Below, piece by piece: positions 62,066 to 64,000 of a stretch of 64,000 bases of DNA. Numbering within the stretch: the stretch's first letter is position 1; every line of letters starts with the position of its first letter. Under the pieces are notes generated by a model. That model was not told the origin of the DNA. It saw only the letters and a list, made by a program, of their open reading frames with translations, and made no database searches. Made by a program: the position numbers and the translations under genes. Origin of the DNA: Halobacillus sp. Marseille-P3879 (lineage in GTDB: Bacteria; Bacillota; Bacilli; Bacillales; Halobacillaceae); the NCBI RefSeq assembly GCF_900240285.1, contig NZ_OESS01000001.1, positions 124,001 to 188,000 of the forward strand, in the 5' to 3' direction.

Positions 62066-62695
62066 TTGCGTTATGAAGAACATCTCACGTGTCCTCCGCG
62101 GCCCTCACTTCATCACTATCCAACCAGCCAAAGTTGGAGCTGCGGTATTGTAGACTGCCGACAGTCACTTCTATCCTCGCTTAGAGAAGGCGGGTATATT
62201 TTATACGTCAGGCATGCCGAAGCTACTGCAGGCGAAGATACACCCATGCTTAATTTTTCCGATTGTTCCACACAGCGAAATCTTTCTAATACAGGAAGGA
62301 ACCAGGCTGCAGCCTACGGTCAAACCCTTCGCAGGCTGCGCATACCGGTTTCCCTGCCTGTTTTCGCCAGTCCATTTTGCAGAAGCAGAGAGACGGCTTT
62401 TCTAGCTTTTAGTGAAGAAAATGTGTACACAGACCCTTTTTGGTTCCATGTTTACTTACTAAGTGCCGACTTATCTGATTATGAAAAAGCCTCGATCATA
62501 AATTCATTAACGAGCAGGCTGGAGCTGCCCCCTCCCGAAGGCACCAATACTGTCATTATTGCGCATAGTTTCCCGGAAGGAGTAGGACTGGGACCTATAA
62601 GCAATATGGGTACCGTCGTTGTAAAGCCGCTTGGGGAAGGGAATGGATTTGAAGTAACTGGACGTCTATCCCTGCAGGAGTTTATGAACCTATGA
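62066..62695 (+). CDS. Histidine phosphatase superfamily protein
   Basis: This 209-residue protein has the phosphoglycerate-mutase-like fold: Arg49-His50 in YVRHAEAT, the second Arg in SPFCRSRETAF and the second His in VIIAHSFPEG. The N-terminal 40 residues are unusual (proline- and cysteine-containing). It starts at a TTG after AAGGAGAG. The substrate, sugar phosphate or other phosphoester, is unknown. Confidence 0.85.
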   Translation: MRYEEHLTCPPRPSLHHYPTSQSWSCGIVDCRQSLLSSLREGGYILYVRHAEATAGEDTPMLNFSDCSTQRNLSNTGRNQAAAYGQTLRRLRIPVSLPVFASPFCRSRETAFLAFSEENVYTDPFWFHVYLLSADLSDYEKASIINSLTSRLELPPPEGTNTVIIAHSFPEGVGLGPISNMGTVVVKPLGEGNGFEVTGRLSLQEFMNL

Positions 62696-62696
62696 G

Positions 62697-62738
62697 GTGA
62701 CTGAGGGGAAAATCTATCAAACTCTCAGTTGCTTTTTA
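62697..62738 (+). terminator. Rho-independent terminator
   Basis: GTGACTGAG (62697-62705) pairs with CTCAGTTGC (62724-62732) with two G-U pairs, followed by five T. Confidence 0.75.
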
Positions 62739-62799
62739 TAAACAGGCTTTGGTATGATAGTATTGATCGTTATAACGAATGAACGGAGATGAATAACAA

Positions 62800-63531
62800 A
62801 TGAAAAAGGTAGCTGTTTTCATACTTGTTGTTGTGTTCTTTGCATCAATCCCGTTAACTGCTTCTGCCAAAGGACCTGTGAAGAAAGAGATGGACTATGT
62901 CGCTCTTGGAGATTCACTCGCAGCCGGAATTACGCCGTACAATGAGAGCGGAACAGGATATCCGGATTATTTTGTTGAGCGTTTAAGACAGTCCCAGTAC
63001 ACCGTCGACTATAGTAATTTTGCCTTTCCAGGTGATACATCTACAGACCTGACATTCGTTCTTAATAAAGATCGTGTTCAGGCTGATATTGAAGAAGCCG
63101 AGTTTGTCACCATCAATATAGGAGCGAATGATCTGCTAAAACTCTTAAACTTAGAAACCCAGGAATATCCTTCAGAAAGTGAAGTTTTTACGGCTCTTTC
63201 CACACTGGGTCAGAATCTAAATGATGTGCTTACGACAATAGAGGAGCTTAACCCGCAGGCAAAAGTCTATATCATGGGATATTACAACCCGTTTCCTTAC
63301 CAGCCGCAGGAGCTCCAGCCTCAGCTTGAATCACTCCTTGACTCTTTAAATCAGGTGATCGAGTCTGCAACAGACAGATTCGGCCATACGTACGTGCCGA
63401 CCGAAGAATTGATTGAACGAAAGTACAAAACCTATCTGCCTAATCCTTCGAACATCCACTTGAGTGAAGCGGGTTATCAGGAGATCGCTAAAGAGTTCTG
63501 GAAGAAGCTCGATAAAAGCAAAAATAAGTGA
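62800..63531 (+). CDS. Secreted SGNH/GDSL hydrolase
   Basis: This 243-residue protein has a signal peptide (hydrophobic 4-20, cut after TASA) and the SGNH blocks: GDSLAAG with Ser39, a block II Gly in FAFPGDTS, INIGANDLL with Asn and the late His in NIHLSEAGY. It is an extracellular esterase or lipase of the Bacillus type. GGAGATG precedes the ATG. It is monocistronic and ends at a hairpin. Confidence 0.9.
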   Translation: MKKVAVFILVVVFFASIPLTASAKGPVKKEMDYVALGDSLAAGITPYNESGTGYPDYFVERLRQSQYTVDYSNFAFPGDTSTDLTFVLNKDRVQADIEEAEFVTINIGANDLLKLLNLETQEYPSESEVFTALSTLGQNLNDVLTTIEELNPQAKVYIMGYYNPFPYQPQELQPQLESLLDSLNQVIESATDRFGHTYVPTEELIERKYKTYLPNPSNIHLSEAGYQEIAKEFWKKLDKSKNK

Positions 63532-63535
63532 GCAG

Positions 63536-63568
63536 AAGTGGACCAGGTGAGGGTCCGCTTTTTCTTTT
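63536..63568 (+). terminator. Rho-independent terminator
   Basis: AAGTGGACC (63536-63544) pairs with GGTCCGCTT (63552-63560) with one G-U pair, followed by TTTTC. Confidence 0.85.
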
Positions 63569-63608
63569 CGCCATAAGCTATATTCTGTAAAGACTCTGTA
63601 CATCCTCG

Positions 63609-63614
63609 TATAAT
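63609..63614 (+). promoter_or_regulatory. Probable -10 element of the NUDIX gene
   Basis: A perfect TATAAT lies 35 bp before the ATG. The -35 region (around 63586) is poor, so the promoter may be weak. Confidence 0.4.
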
Positions 63615-63648
63615 AGAAGAATGAATAGTAGGAAGAGAAGGTGACGGT

Positions 63649-64000
63649 ATGAAGAGAGAAGCCATTGAGAATAAAATGAAAAACCATAAGCCTTCTATAA
63701 TCGGCCAGAAGCAAATTACGAACTATTCGATTCTCCTTCCTCTAATGGAAAAAGAAGGGGAGCTTCATTTAGTGTTTGAAGTTCGTTCGCTCCAGATGAG
63801 AAGGCAGCCGGGGGAAATATGTTTTCCAGGTGGTAAAGTGGATCGTCAGGATCGTCAGGTGCTGGATGCGGCTGTGCGGGAAGCGAAAGAGGAGCTTGGC
63901 ATCACAGGTCATGACATTGAAAAGGTTTACCCATTTGATTACATGGTTTCCCCTTTTGGGATGATCGTTCACACTTACGTAGGTTTCCTTAATTGCCCGG
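63649..64000 (+). CDS. NUDIX hydrolase, CoA pyrophosphatase type (partial)
   Basis: The gene runs off the right edge after 117 codons. It carries the CoA-specific signature SLQMRRQPGEICFPGGK followed by the NUDIX box (REAKEELGI), so it probably cleaves CoA to phosphopantetheine and adenosine bisphosphate. GAAGGTGA precedes the ATG. Confidence 0.88.
   Translation, partial: MKREAIENKMKNHKPSIIGQKQITNYSILLPLMEKEGELHLVFEVRSLQMRRQPGEICFPGGKVDRQDRQVLDAAVREAKEELGITGHDIEKVYPFDYMVSPFGMIVHTYVGFLNCP

Overview
The window looks like chromosome of a moderately halophilic, endospore-forming-type Bacillota (Bacillaceae, a Halobacillus-like organism). Reasons: strong AGGAGG-type ribosome binding sites with many TTG and GTG starts, sigma-A promoters, rho-independent terminators, cre-type palindromes, a SAM-I riboswitch, fosB and adaA-adaB as in Bacillus, a BCCT osmolyte importer and rather acidic secreted proteins. 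The genus is inferred from gene content; no rRNA or tRNA gene is present to anchor it.

Layout. 1-4.8 kb: a defence island made of the 3' end of a type III restriction subunit and a two-gene Gabija system. 4.9-9.0 kb: a GntR regulator, a GH63-type glycosidase and a PTS EIIBC transporter around a perfect 16-bp operator, possibly for a glycosylated compatible solute. 9.4-19.2 kb: a DUF262/DUF1524 restriction-like protein, secreted NagZ, a secreted exo-endo-phosphatase and a very large gamma-glutamyltransferase, then an Mrr-like type IV restriction enzyme. 19.3-24.6 kb: an ABC exporter cassette preceded by a degenerate ABC-ATPase/LytTR fusion, a second LytTR regulator and an acetate CoA-transferase. 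24.9-27.8 kb: malate:quinone oxidoreductase, a YetF-like membrane protein and an unknown 104-residue protein behind a SAM-I riboswitch. 28-30.3 kb: a phage SPP1-like replication-initiation trio (DnaD-like organiser, loader, DnaB helicase) with no other phage genes; a decayed copy of its first gene lies at 34.2 kb. 30.4-34.1 kb: glycerate uptake and phosphorylation under CdaR.

34.7-37.8 kb holds the most unusual unit: an 82-residue membrane-anchored peptide with two cysteines, an ABC ATPase, a polytopic permease, a small two-helix membrane protein and a minimal site-2-type intramembrane metalloprotease, with 18-bp perfect inverted repeats around the peptide gene. It resembles a secreted peptide (bacteriocin or signal) biosynthesis and export operon and lacks any radical-SAM or lantibiotic enzyme.

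37.8-64 kb is mostly housekeeping and accessory metabolism: alkylation repair (adaA-adaB), an alpha-glucoside ABC importer with GH13 glucosidase and LacI regulator, small membrane proteins, FosB, a BCCT transporter, acetyltransferases, a dicarboxylate symporter under a cre site, VOC proteins, LysE and APC transporters, an SDR, a MerR-like coiled-coil protein set in a field of CGATAY motifs, a histidine phosphatase, an SGNH lipase and a truncated CoA-type NUDIX hydrolase at the right edge. No tRNA, rRNA, CRISPR array or complete insertion sequence was found.
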